Shown: positions 1 to 12,100 of the stretch, piece by piece
Layout: each line of letters begins with the position of its first letter
How positions within the stretch are numbered: the first letter of the stretch is position 1
NCBI GenBank assembly: GCA_964030785.1
Contig: OZ034979.1
Location: forward strand, 39,675,984-39,739,983
Origin: Siderastrea siderea
Lineage: Eukaryota; Cnidaria; Anthozoa; Scleractinia; Rhizangiidae
DNA length: 64,000 bases
Reading direction: 5' to 3'
Translations under genes and position numbers: made by a program
The notes under the pieces: generated by a model
The model's database searches: none
What the model was told of the DNA's origin: nothing
What the model saw: the letters and a program-made list of their open reading frames with translations, nothing else

Positions 1-41
1 TTAATTAAATTTTTTTTATGCTGGGCGGTTTATTTCGGTTA

Positions 42-223
42 AGTAGTATATCCGGAATTTAACAAATACTTCCTGATTGTCAGCGGTTTATTTTAGAATT
101 TTAAAGCTCCCACCATAATAAACATGCGACGAAAGGAGCTTGTTTATTATGGTGGGAGCTTTAAAATTCTAAAATAAACCGCTGACAATCAGGTGGTATT
201 TGTTAAATTCCGGATATACTACT
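42..223. repeat. 182-bp near-perfect hairpin (short foldback element)
   Basis: Arms 42-123 and 142-223 are reverse complements of about 82 bp with only a few mismatches, around an 18-base loop. The outer ends read AGTAGTATATCCGG and CCGGATATACTACT. No coding potential. It directly abuts the larger inverted repeat that begins at 224. A foldback MITE is the likely identity; no target duplication is evident. Confidence 0.85.
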
Positions 224-2255
224 CATGAGGTGAAGTCATAAAAAATCTATCCTGCGCGAATTTTGGAGATGCTTTTTATGGGGCCAGTAATTCGGAAGGT
301 CCGGTGTTAAAATAAAGTCTTGTCAGTCAAACTGAACGAACTAATCGGAAAATCAACAAAACACAGCAGTTTCGGAACTTCAATACCGTATTTTTCAATA
401 CCTTTTGAAAGTAACATTTTGTTCGGAGGACTAGTATGTAAATTCACAATGGCTGACTTGCATTTTTTTCGTCCTTTTTTCGCCTCACCACCCCGTGAGA
501 AGCAAGCTCAAAAGATTCACAAGATTTGCAATGTGTTACGCTTAGAGAATGCAATAAGGACGTTCACCCACACCTGAAGTCATTAAAAACTGGTCCCGAT
601 GAAGCAAGTTCTGACAAAATGGCGTCTGATTTCTGGCAAGGGCAGGTACGGTTTCTCGTTTGACTAAAAAAGGAAACTTTTTCGTAGCCTTCTTTTTTTT
701 AACAAATTAATGGTTTGTACTAATTAGTTCAGTTACTTCCAGGGATATTTACCGCTAAAAGTTCACACTCGGAGATGACTATATGCCCTCACCACCGTGA
801 AAAGTAGGGCTTTCGTTGGAGAAGTGGAAAGGTGAGATGCTCTGTCCCCAGTGAAGTGGCTGGGCATAAATCTCCCACAACTAATTAAGGGAGAATCGTC
901 GTTCATTTCAATCACAGTGGGCAAACTTCATCCTGTGGGAACTCGGAAGTGACATCTTAAAGTCAATGCCGTAAGAACTTACTGTTAAGTGCAAACTGAT
1001 ACTCAACGTCCTTCCGCGATGTATGACTGAAGATGCTTCACTGAAATATAACCACATTTTTGGATAGCCGTTGCGAATTTTGCCAATTTGCCAAATGGCC
1101 GTTGCCATTTCTTCCCGGCGGAACTCGGCCAGCGATCCATGGTGTATCGTCGGGAAACGCCGGTTTACTTAAGGGCGTTGGTTTGTTTATCGTTTGATAG
1201 AAAGACCTGGGGAGAGCCAGGAAAACCCTTCCCGCCATCTTGTCGCGTTCGCACGCCAGGATCTCGCTCCCCTCCCTGTCCCCACCCTCCGTTTCTACAG
1301 CTTTCTTAATAGCCGTTACTCTTTATGTGGAAAACTTTTAGCTAACGTACGCGTTCGCTTTACTTCTTTTCCAAAACTAACAACCTCATAGTTTTCCTAC
1401 AAAAATGTGGTTATATTTCAGTGAAGCATCTTCAGTCATACATCGCGGAAGGACGTTGAGTATCAGTTTGCACTTAACAGTAAGTTCTTACGGCATTGAC
1501 TTTAATTGACTTCCGAGTTCCCACAGGATGAAGTTCGCCCACTGTGATTGAAATGAACGACGATTCTGCACTGTTCATTCCGCGGTCCCCCTTAATTAGT
1601 TGTGGGAGATTTATGCCCAGCCACTTCACTGGGGACAGAGCATCTCACCTTTCCACTTCTCCAACGAAAGCCCTACTTTTCACGGTGGTGAGGGCATATA
1701 GTCATCCCTGAATGTGAACTTTCAGCGGTAAATATCCCTGGAAGTAACTGAACCAATTAGTACAAACCATTAATTTGTTAAAAAAAAAAAAGAAGGCTAC
1801 GAAAAAGTTTCCTTTTTTAGTCAAACGAGAAACCGTACCTGCCCTTGCCAGAAATCAGACGCCATTTTGTCAGAACTTGCTTCATCGGGACCAGTTTTTA
1901 ATGACTTCAGGTGTGGGTGAACGTCCTTATTGCATTCTCTAAGCGTAACACATTGCAAATCTTGTGAATCTTTTGAGCTTGCTTCTCACGGGGTGGTGAG
2001 GCGAGATAAGGACGAAAAATATGCACGTCAGCCATTGTGAATTTACATACTAGCTCTCCGAACAAAATGTTACTTTCAAAAGGTATTGAAAAATACGGTA
2101 TTGAAGTTCCGAAACTGCTGTGTTTTGCTGATTTTCCGATTAGTTCGTTCAGTTTGACTGACAAGACTTTAACACCAGACCTTCCGAATTACTGGCCCCA
2201 TAAAAAGCATCCCCAAAATTCGCACAGGATAGACTTTTTATGACTTCACCTCATG
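224..2255. repeat. 2-kb giant inverted repeat, arms about 840-855 bp
   Basis: The left arm (224-1062) and right arm (1400-2255) are reverse complements at roughly 95% identity by eye, separated by an unpaired spacer of about 337 bp (1063-1399). Outer ends are CATGAGGTGAAGTCA and TGACTTCACCTCATG. Each arm encodes the same 85-codon open frame in mirror orientation (left start about 320, right start about 2164). This frame begins at TTG rather than ATG and resembles no family I know, so I do not call it a gene. It could be a foldback transposon or an inverted duplication. No clear target-site duplication is visible. Confidence 0.85.
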
Positions 2256-3794
2256 TATAAATAATGAAGCTATCGTGATTCTTGTTTTGATTTATCGAGT
2301 TTAACTTGATAGGTTTTCTTTATTATTATTAAAGAAGGAACGAAAGAAAGAAAACCTGTCACAAGAAACGCAAATTCCTGGTCATTTCTCTCCCGCGCTA
2401 CTGTATCACATTTCAATTGTCACGTGACATGCAACTCGCTTTTGGCCGACATCGATCATTTTTGTCCGACGTGCCCATTGTACGAAATTTCAGCCAAGAA
2501 TTGCTTTGTGAGGGACGAGAAACTGATTCAAACATTGCAGGTAAGTAAAACACCGTATATCTGAACAGTGAAATGATTTTCTAAGTCTGGTTATAGAGTT
2601 ATCTGTTCTGATCGCGGAATGACTCAATGAGTCAGTGTAAATGGCCTGATTGCATTATACTGATTTTCAAAAACCTTACCAAACCAATATCAAAACTAAG
2701 CTTCATTGGCAAATGTATTTTAGCAAGTGGACTGCAAAAACATGCTATCTACGTATACGCGCTAGCGGTTAAGGTTTATAGAGCAACACAAAAACATCGC
2801 GCAGACGCCTTTCATTTGCATGAGGAGTTTCTGATAACATCTATGCCCGCTGAATGCCTTGATCGTAAAGTGACTTAATGGCAAATTTATTTTAGGTTTT
2901 CTTTTCAGTCGAATTCACGTACTTTAACGTTTAAAAGTTTAATATTTGTCTTAAAGTAACGGCAGTAAAGTAGTTTGGAAATGTCTGAAAAGCAAAATAT
3001 ACGCGTGACAGGGTAACATCGGGTTATCAAAACATCACATTGTCGACAAGCATCTTTCATCGTCTAATTGTTCTTTTATTCGAAACTCGCGCAAAATAAA
3101 GTCAAATCATCGCTTTGTAACTAGATTTAAGCTAAGGAAATGCTTTAGATTACGTTCAATATAAAAGTACAGACCAGAAACGTCGACCGTTTTGTCTGAA
3201 AAGCATATTTGACTTGAAATAGGATTACAATAAGGAAATGGCGAAATCTGTTAAAGTGCACTCCACATATTTTCACCTCGCGAGCTCACTTTTCACGGAC
3301 CAAACTAAATATTTTTATATGATAAACAACAAGCATTTCCAATTCAAAAGAGCCCTTTTATTACCTAGATATTCGTATACCCCCGATGATATGGTCTTCT
3401 AAAAATTGGTAAAATTCAGTGTATCAACGGAATAGAAAATACTGTCCTCTTTACGCGCCTGGATATCCAGGAAAGAACGTTTAGATCGATGAAAGTTTAG
3501 TTTGAAAGCAACTTTAAGAGATGTCTAACAAACTGTGAAAAGATTAATTCCAAGCACGTTTTCGTTGTCTCGTACGAGCGTTTTGAAAATGCACTAATTT
3601 GCATAATTTACATCGGGTCCGAAGGCCTGTTTCGGCCAATTTCGAACTTTCCGTTTTTTTGCCAAAATAAAAACTCGCTGGAACTTTTAAATATTATTTT
3701 TGAAAATAGTTCACCAAAGGGGTTCTTTTGGGCAAATAAAAAGAAATTCGAATTTTCGGCTCTGTCGCCGGATTCTCGAAAGTTACTGACAACG
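2256..3794. other. Unassigned non-repetitive DNA
   Basis: No recognisable gene. A strong splice-donor-like string (GCAG followed by GTAAGT at 2541) lies after an open stretch at about 2440-2540, so a 5' exon of an unidentified plus-strand gene is possible. An 83-codon ORF at 2627-2878 has no recognisable motif. Confidence 0.4.
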
Positions 3795-5529
3795 GCTCTT
3801 AAGCCTTTGACTGAATTGCACCTGGTTTAAATGACCTCATGCAAAACATAGAAAGGTTTGTCTATGCTACCTTTTCAGTGGCTCAACTGAGGTGTTATAT
3901 TAATTGTTCTTGATCACTGAGTTACACGTGCTTGAAGGGCGTTTAAAAGAGACCTCTACTGCTTAAGGCAATGTCGGTCTAGGAAGCGAACTTTGTGCTA
4001 TTACATCTGTGCAAAGAATAAACCACCTCGACTAAGGTCTTTCTCTTTCCTTTTTCTTTTTTTTTTCTTTCAGGAACCTTGCATGAATGCTGATGATATT
4101 TACCATGAACTCTGATGTCCTAGACTTAGTACATACCCTATTATCCTCTCTTCTTCGTCGAGTATTCTCTGATCAACAATAATTTTGTTTTTACTGGGAG
4201 TACAGTGCCACATGAAATTCAGTCTTAAAGTCCAAATGATTGAGCTAAGTCTCATAAAACTCTCATAAGTCTTAGAATACTGAGTCGCATTTCATGGCGA
4301 ACAATCATACAGTCAGCGGCTCGATATGTGAGCTCACACAGTTTTCATATTCGTTTAAGTGAATTAGTGAAAAACCGTAAAATCTACTATTAAGCGACAC
4401 AATTTTGGAATCTAACACACATTCAAATCAAAAAGCAAGTTAAAAAGAAGAAAAATCCACGTTTTCTTGTTATTTAAGCATTGCGCAATTAACAGCCATA
4501 TTGTCACACCACTTTATCACGCGAAGTCACACTGTCAGAGAAAATTGAGCCCGAAACTTCTATTCAAGCTGTACAGTGGACCTCTAAGTGAAATCTAAAG
4601 TTGTCATGTAAGTTGAATATAAATTGAACATTTTCAATATGGCAGCCGATGTTGAGTTCGGTGAAAAGGTTATACATCTTTCATTTCGTCGGCATTTCCA
4701 GATGTCACGGACTTAGGAAATCATAAGTGTTTTACCTGTTTTTCAGTCGTGGTGGGAACAGCAATGAATGGTTTGTGGGTCATATTTTTGCCTTCGAAAC
4801 TTACTTTGGTGTGTGGATAGCTGATTAAGATTTCTGCGACTCAACCTTGGAACCGCTTTTCAGTGCAACCGACTATTTTGCCGTGGGACCTCATCACTTA
4901 TTGTTGAAGACAGTATGGCGGATCGAATGAAGTATGCATGAAATTTTCAAAACCCGGGGGAACAGTGAAATCGTCGGCAAACTGTACGCAACAGAGCTCG
5001 AAGACAACGTCATAGATGTCTATTTCAAATAAGATTTCTGGGCTTTTGAAATATTATAGTCTTACGGAGGGACAGAACAAAATTCAACAAGGTAAGCCTA
5101 ATTTTCACTGTTTTCTCTGCAATTTGAATACGATGCGTAATAAAATCTAAGTCCCAGAAATGACGCGATTCGCATGCGCGGCGGCCATGATGTATGAAAT
5201 TGTTCGCCATGTTAAAATACCAAGTCATGCTAAATTCACGTGTTAAAGTGGTTTACAACGGGTCTCGAATTTCTTCGGACAAAGTGATTTTTTTTATTCA
5301 GTTGCTTAAACTGCTCTATGCTTAAAAATACCATGATCGTTTTGTGTACTCTCAGGAAAGATAAAAACGTCTCAACGTATTTTACAATCTACATATCCTA
5401 GACACCCTGGTGCCACGAGAAAGTAATGCCCAACATGATAATGATATGGCTTTCACGTAAATGATGTAAATGTGTTAGGTTTATAGATAGTACATTGCCG
5501 GTTACATTGACTTACATTGTATTGCATAA
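3795..5529. repeat. Tandem host segment, copy A (with an inserted MITE)
   Basis: This segment reappears as copy B at 5530-5737 joined to 19090 to about 20170, and as a partial copy C at about 20175-20310. Shared landmarks include a CACCTGGTTTAAATGAC string, CTACCTTTTCAGTGGCTCAA and CATATCCTAGACACC. Copy A contains the uninterrupted sequence GCTTAAGGCAATGTCGG at 3961, which is the empty site of the large transposon inserted in copy B. Copy A also holds an extra 0.9 kb absent from copy B. Confidence 0.75.
4294..5210. mobile_element. Probable non-autonomous TIR element inside copy A
   Basis: This 917-bp stretch is absent from copy B, where the flanks join near 19400. It begins ATGGCGAACAAT and ends ATTGTTCGCCAT, a 12-bp inverted terminal repeat. 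No transposase ORF. Target duplication is not clear, so classification is open. Confidence 0.5.
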
Positions 5530-6100
5530 CACAGCTTAAGCCTTTGACTAATGTCCTTATATTTAACTATGAACTTACACCTGGTTTAAATGACTGCAAC
5601 ACTAAATTCGTTGACTCCCAAAACATAGAACGGTCTGTCTATGCTACCTTTTCAGTGGCTCAAGGTTTGTTCTTCATCAATGAGTTATAGACGTGGTTTA
5701 TAAGAGCGTTTAAAAGAGACCTACCTCTACCCGCTTAAGGTCAAATAAACCCAAATTTGGATAATTTTTCTTTTGCCATTCAGACACGACTTAACACTAG
5801 AAGGAATCATTATAAAGCAAAATTGGACTGAAATTTACCCCCCCTCCCCCCCTGGGGCCTTAAAGGAGTAATATAGCTAAAATTACGAAGATATCCGAAA
5901 GTTTCCCGAAAACGTTTCTGAAATGACCGCGCGCTTGAATGGAAGGAATGGAAACGACTCGGATTTTTGTGACGTCACTGTTGACTAGCATGCTGTGAAC
6001 TGAGGCAAGCGAAAAGGGCTTTTGATCGATGGTAGTGCGAGTGTTTTCTTGCAAGAATCTTTTTGGGAAATACGCTGCTTTCACCCGTCTTGTCGTTGAA

Positions 6101-9100
6101 ATGACCGAGAATGTAAAGCCGTACCAGTTTGAACCAATAGCCACACAATCGGACGGCGAAACCTCCGACGACTCCGACAGTAATGGCTACGACATAAATG
6201 AGGACCAAATTGGTCAAGTGGACTGGTGAGCGCTTATTTATTCATTACACTGTAAAAGGTCGCTTTATAATTGTTAATAAATGTGGTGCAACTTGATGTC
6301 AGGGATTTTTGTTTTTTTCTTTTGTTTTTTTTTAACATTTTTTATTGAAATTTCACACACTACTTACAAAACTTATACAGGTACATTAAATTCAATACAT
6401 TACAGTTTCTCACTCTACTTACAATACTAATACAAATGCCACACTACTTACAAAATACAACTACACTACTAAAAGATATGTATTATATGTACTGCATTGA
6501 AAAAGAAAATTTTTATCTTAGGTCAAAATTTCAAAAACAGAAGTACCTGGAATTTTCTAAATTTAAGAAATATTTACTGCTTTTCACCTTGTTCGTACCA
6601 GGTGGCTCGAGTTCGTATTATTGCCCCCTGGGTGATGTAGTCATTCTGGAGCTCACACTCTGTTTTTATGACTTCAAACATGTTCATATTTTCTGGTGAG
6701 GGATCTTGATCACACATTTTTTGGCAGTCGTTAAGTCTTGACTCTAAAGTTGCCATTTTTGACCTTCGCTCTTTTGCTTTCATCTTACTATAAAAAATGC
6801 TTTCTTGGCGAATTTTGTACTTCATCAGATCCCAAAACAGCCTTGGGTCTTTGACTTCTTTGAGTTCATCGTTCCATAATGGGTATTTCGTATTAATCAA
6901 AGACACATATTCCCTACCATCCAATAAGCTAGAATTAAGCTTCCAATGAGAAGGACCACGGGGTCCATTTTCAGTTCCATTCAGAGATAGCACAATTGCG
7001 GAATGGTCGGATTTAAGCGATGGAATGACATCAACATTATCAATATCCTCCTGCATACCACTGCTTACTAGCCAGTAGTCCAGCCTCCTCTGAATTACAG
7101 GAGTCTTCTGACGCCATGTAAAACGTTTTTTTTTTCTTTGGGTTTCTAATCCTCCTTATAACAACAAAGTCATTGATAGTCCTGAGAAGGACTGTTTGAG
7201 GTGACATTGACTGACGTTTCGACAACCTGAGCGGAAGTCATCATCAGAGTCAAGTGAACTGTGAATCGTCAGTAGATGTTATAAGTCTCTGGTCGTTGTC
7301 CTGATTGGTCGACGATCTCGTGATGTTATTGGTCGTCTGTCAGTTAAGCCGTGATGTTATTTCTAGTCGCTCACACCATTTGCGTTGCTCACAAACCTAT
7401 CACTACTTTACGACAGCTACTGACGAACGTTAAAGACAAAGACGAACCGAGCGACAGACGGGGAGCAGTTTATAAAATCAAATGCTGCGACTGCCAGGCC
7501 ACTTATATTGGTGAGACCGGCAGAAATCTGAACGTCCGACTGACTGAACACAAACGAGCGACTAGAAATGGTGATATCAACAATCACATTGCTGAGCACC
7601 ATTTAAAAACAAACCACAGAATCGACTGGGACTCTGCTGAATGCGTTACGTACAGTACGGACTACTATCAACGAATCAGTCTGGAAAGCTGGTTTACTAA
7701 CTTAGAACAAACACCACTGAACCGTTGCCAACAGCCACCTGCACCTTACAAACGACTGATTGCTGACAATAACAAGACAGACAAACAATAGACAAACCGA
7801 CTTATTTGACTAACAATAGACCAACGGACATTTGACTAACAAAAGACGGATCGAAACGCACCAATCACGTTTTACAGTCTTCACAGCCAATAACATCACG
7901 GCTTAACTGACAGACGACCAATAACATCACGAGATCGTCGACCAATCAGGACAACGACCAGAGACTTATAACATCTACTGACGATTCACAGTTCACTTGA
8001 CTCTGATGATGACTTCCGCTCAGGTTGTCGAAACGTCAGTCAATGTCACCTCAAACAGTCCTTCTCAGGACTACACTCACCCGGACGATCACAATTTACC
8101 GAATTATGATATGACTCCTGGGTTCAAACCATTTACAAAGTCATTGATAATGCATATGCTTTCTATGTTCTTAACTGATTCTTTTCGTTTTGGATTTCCG
8201 CCATTACCATCCAAATCGGGGTCGAAAATTGCGTTAAAATCCCCACCAATTACAATATTACAATCTTCCTCTAAACAAAAATTGTCCAGTTCTTCTCCGA
8301 TTTATTCAAAAAAGGTTAATTGCTCGTTTGTTTTGTTTGGGGCATAAAGGTTGACAAAAAGAAAGGGATATTCCTGAACCTTTGCTTCTATAAAGATAAA
8401 ACGCCCATCTTTGTCAATTTTTGAGGATTTCAGTTCGAACTCCAAGTTATTTTTAATAAGAATGAGGACACCCTTACAATGAACCGTACCATGAGAGAAA
8501 AACATTTACCCTCTCCATTGAGATTTCCAAACGTTTTCCACCTCAGGAGTACTATACGATTCTTGCAAAAAACAAATATCCGCATTATTTTTCATTAACC
8601 ACCCAAACAATGCCTTCCGTTTCTCAAAAGACTGAATCCCTCGAGCATTTAAAGCCAATAACTTAAAGTTAATATTTTTAGGAGCCATATTTAAATGATA
8701 ATCCATTCAAAAACCACCCATTTAAACAAGTAGATTCATTAGCTGTATAGCCAGCTTTAAGCGAGAATAACCTTAAATTTGCTTTTCACCTTATGTTAAA
8801 CCAACAACGTTTTATGCAGTTAATTACATCACAAAAAAAGAAAAAACAGCGACATGCAAAACGAAACACTGAAAACTGAAAAACATATTTAACAGCAGCC
8901 AGAAAATACTGCTTTGCTGCTGTGGATCGAATCGAGAAAAGTAACTGAAACACCGAACGGAATTACTCAAGAAAAAGAACAACTATCCGTATCGTGTTGC
9001 GTGTCAGCTCTCCAACAGAACGCTATGTACTTTACGGCTTAAATATAAAGTAAAAAGATAGATGTTACCTTCCCTGTAACGATAAACTCTATAAATTCGT

Positions 9101-12100
9101 ATAGTCAAAAAGTTCCACTAAGCACCATTTCAACTTTCAAACTTTCAATTCATTCTATTCATTTTAAATGACTATCGAAAAACATCTGAGTAAAGACTAC
9201 GAAGGCTAACAAAAGCAGAGTCAGTTCATAATGGTACCAAATCTCCGTCAATGTAAAGCTTATCGGGCTCTGCACGTCTGAAATATGCAAGCTTACCGGA
9301 TTTTCTCGCCTCTAGCAACTTCTTTGACTGATTCCCGCGCCTTTTAACGATCTCCTTCAGGCAAATCCGCTGAGATGCGAAACTGGGAATCTTTCAAAAG
9401 ACTCGTCTTGGAGAAGATGAATTCTCGATCTTGATATCGCAAAAACCTCGCTATAATCGGTCGTGACTTTCCGTCTTCGTTTGTTTTCCCCACTCTATGC
9501 ACCCGTTGGAACTCAATCTGTTGGATTTCGTCTGGCTGGATACAGAGCACCTGCTCAAAGAATCCTCGAAGAGTAGAGCGGGCGGTTCCTTTCCCCCAGG
9601 CAATTCTTTAATACCGTAAAAGCGGAGATTTTCGCGCCGTTGGTAAACTTCTGCGTATAATAATTTGTCCTTCAATTCCTTATATTTGTCATCGCAGTAT
9701 TTCTTTACTCCATCACCGGCAGTCCTACTTTCTTCGACAATGGTATTCAAAGCTTGGAGGCCATCATGCATTTCATTAATGGCGACCTTCGACTTCGCCT
9801 GGTCTTGCTCGAGCGTTTCAACTCTGCTTTGTACCTTGTTAAGATTCTCTTCTAGGCTTTTGACTACTGCACCTATTGACTCCAGTTTCGAGTTCACAGC
9901 CTCGAGACTTGAAAGAATAGGGTCAATTTTTTTTACCGAGGTCGCCGTGATTCATTTCCACGTGTTCCGAAATTATGTCACCTGAAGAAGACGCTAAGTC
10001 AACTTTCAAAGGCTTGTCTCTGGATCTTTTTTCTTCTGGAGACCTCAGCTCGTTATCAGACATGCTTGAATCACTTCCACGCTCTTTTCTTTTAAGATTT
10101 GAAGTCTCGTCAGCCATAAAGCGTTAGTAAAACATTTAAAATACGGAGAGCTTTACAAATACGACTATCCGCTCAGCATGCCTCGACCCAGACCTCGGGA
10201 TTTTTGTTGTTATTTGCAGCCGTTTTGTGCAATTATCGATGTTTCTTGTTAGGCGTTACGGAGCAATCTACGCAGTGTAGGCAAGCTTCTTTTCATGCTC
10301 GTTTTTTACAGTTCGATTTCCAACTGGTTTGTTAGTACGGTTTTCATAATCATCCTAGCGACAACAAACGACAGGAAATCAACTGAGGAAATCGAGCTCA
10401 AATATTGTGACACAGCCGAAAGCAAAGCTTCCAGTTCCTGTTGAATGTATTATTGTTTGTTTTATAGCATGCCTACATCAGCCTCAAAATCTTTAAGTTT
10501 AGTCAATTAGTAATTGCAAGACATTTATGCAATGTTTGTTTTGTTCTGTACAATCTTGAACTCAAAATTTAGGTGCGTTTGTGGCAACTGTGTACCAATG
10601 CAAACTGGGAGAGAAAGTGTTTGCTGTCGGGAAAACGCTAAATCCTGTGATAAGATACCACCTGCCATGTCCTGCATCACAGATAATGACAATTTTACAG
10701 CCGTGTGCACAAATCCAGCTGTCATTGAGACAGCTTTTAATCAGTATTTAGAAAATGAAGGCCCGATTGACGGTGAGCCACTGAATGAGTACGTATGCAT
10801 GTAACTCTTTTGATAGTTTATTTTTGAAAATAGAATGGGGGCATGAACTCTGTCTATAGGTTGGTGCAGCCCAAATGGGGGTAGTTTTTGATCTGTTTTG
10901 GTCTCAAAATGGTTGTTGACTTAGGTGTCAGGCCTGAAAATGGTTATCAATTCAGGGGTAATGTTCATGTCTTATTTTTTCAGTGGTCAGTTCTGAAAAT
11001 AGGTAGGAAAGTAACATATTTTGGTCTAAAAATGGGAAGAAAAATTATTTATTTTGGTCTGAAAATGAGTGAGCGTTTGTTTTACCCATACGCACCATTG
11101 CCCCTACCCTATATGTTATTTACCTGAGATAAGAGTCTTAATTGATATAGGATTACAATCAAAGCATTACAGTGCTTGTGGGGTCATGTGCAAAAGATGC
11201 ATTTTCATCCAGAGCCCACGATCCTTTAGGTCTGCACCAGGGATTGAGCTGTCGATACCTGGTACAGATCAAAAGGATTGTGAGCTCTGGGGACGAGAAT
11301 GCAAAAGATGATGTAAGAGTAGAAAAAGATCAAAGGAACAACAATGAAATGAAAATTAACAAAACTTGTATTAGGAACATGATCACATATATGTAGTAAA
11401 ACTTCTTCTACAGGATCTCAGCAACCAACGCAACGTGTTCCTGAGCACTTTCTAGCGCGGTTAAGATGTTCAGTGACTACTGGGTTTACATGTGTTCTAC
11501 TACCTGTAGTACAATATATTATTATTACACTGTTCCTTCCAAGAGAGAAATACGAAATTAATTACCTTGATTTCATTATGATAATTATCTTGGGGCTAGT
11601 TTCTACTGGTTAATTGATTTGTTTATTTATTATTTCGTTAAATGTACCTGTATTTATATTTGTTTTATTTAATTCTGCTTCTAATGGGTTCCTCTTTACT
11701 CATTTAATATTTATCTTACAAACTTCTGACTGTTCCTGATGATCTACAGTCATTAATAATAATAATAATATTTATTATTTAATATTGCGCAAATTAACAT
11801 AAATACATGATCAAATGCGCATTACAAATATAACATTATACTATATAAGTCATTGTAAATCATTATATTTGTTACACCACCCACCTCATTTAAATACATG
11901 CGTGTGTAACTTTAAAGATACTTTATCAACAAATCCTTCTGTGTTAAAGTTTCACTTTAAGTTTTGTACAGTGTAGGTTTTCTTATTTGTTTTTCCTCCT
12001 TTTCCTGTCAGTACATACAGATATGTTGCTAAAAGGCAGTACACGTACTGGATTCACAAGAAGCTGGGAAGAAAAATCCGAATAGCGAATCCATCTTGTG

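Larger units (their letters stand above)
7179..8134 (+). mobile_element. Penelope-like element fragment with inverted terminal arms
   Basis: The LINE is interrupted by this segment, flanked by the 15-bp duplication ACAAAGTCATTGATA at 7164-7178 and 8135-8149. Arms of about 185-190 bp (about 7179-7360 and about 7890-8075) are near-perfect inverted copies. Between them is an ORF with a GIY-YIG endonuclease signature. The reverse transcriptase is missing. Inverted terminal arrangements, GIY-YIG and hammerhead-like motifs are all known for Penelope-like elements. Confidence 0.75.
6545..8706 (-). pseudogene. LINE ORF2 remnant: endonuclease domain, RT missing
   Basis: From 8706 downwards the minus strand encodes LLALNARGIQSFEKRKAL, ICFLQESYS, then GVLILIKNNLEFEL and LFVNLYAPN, which are blocks of the EEP/APE endonuclease. 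After the Penelope insertion, a frameshift near the T-run at 7123-7135 precedes PVIQRRLDYWLVS and the catalytic-type block SLKSDHSAIVLSL. The frame ends at about 6574 in GEKQ and a stop. A one-base shift would continue as SSKYFLNLEK, the usual lead into the reverse transcriptase, but the RT itself is absent. Confidence 0.7.
6314..10196 (-). mobile_element. Internally deleted L1/Tx1-type LINE with 12-bp target duplication
   Basis: GGGATTTTTGTT occurs at 6302-6313 and 10197-10208 as a target-site duplication. The T-rich run at about 6306-6335 is the poly(A) tail of a minus-strand element. Reading the minus strand gives a coiled-coil ORF1, then an endonuclease-domain ORF2. The coding sequence stops near 6545, just where reverse transcriptase should begin, and jumps to the tail. 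The copy is therefore non-autonomous. It is further split by a Penelope-like insertion at 7179-8134. Confidence 0.8.

Noticed and set aside
320..577. 85-codon ORF mirrored at 1907-2164
   Set aside because: It starts at TTG, lacks any recognisable motif, and is duplicated simply because it lies in the inverted-repeat arms.
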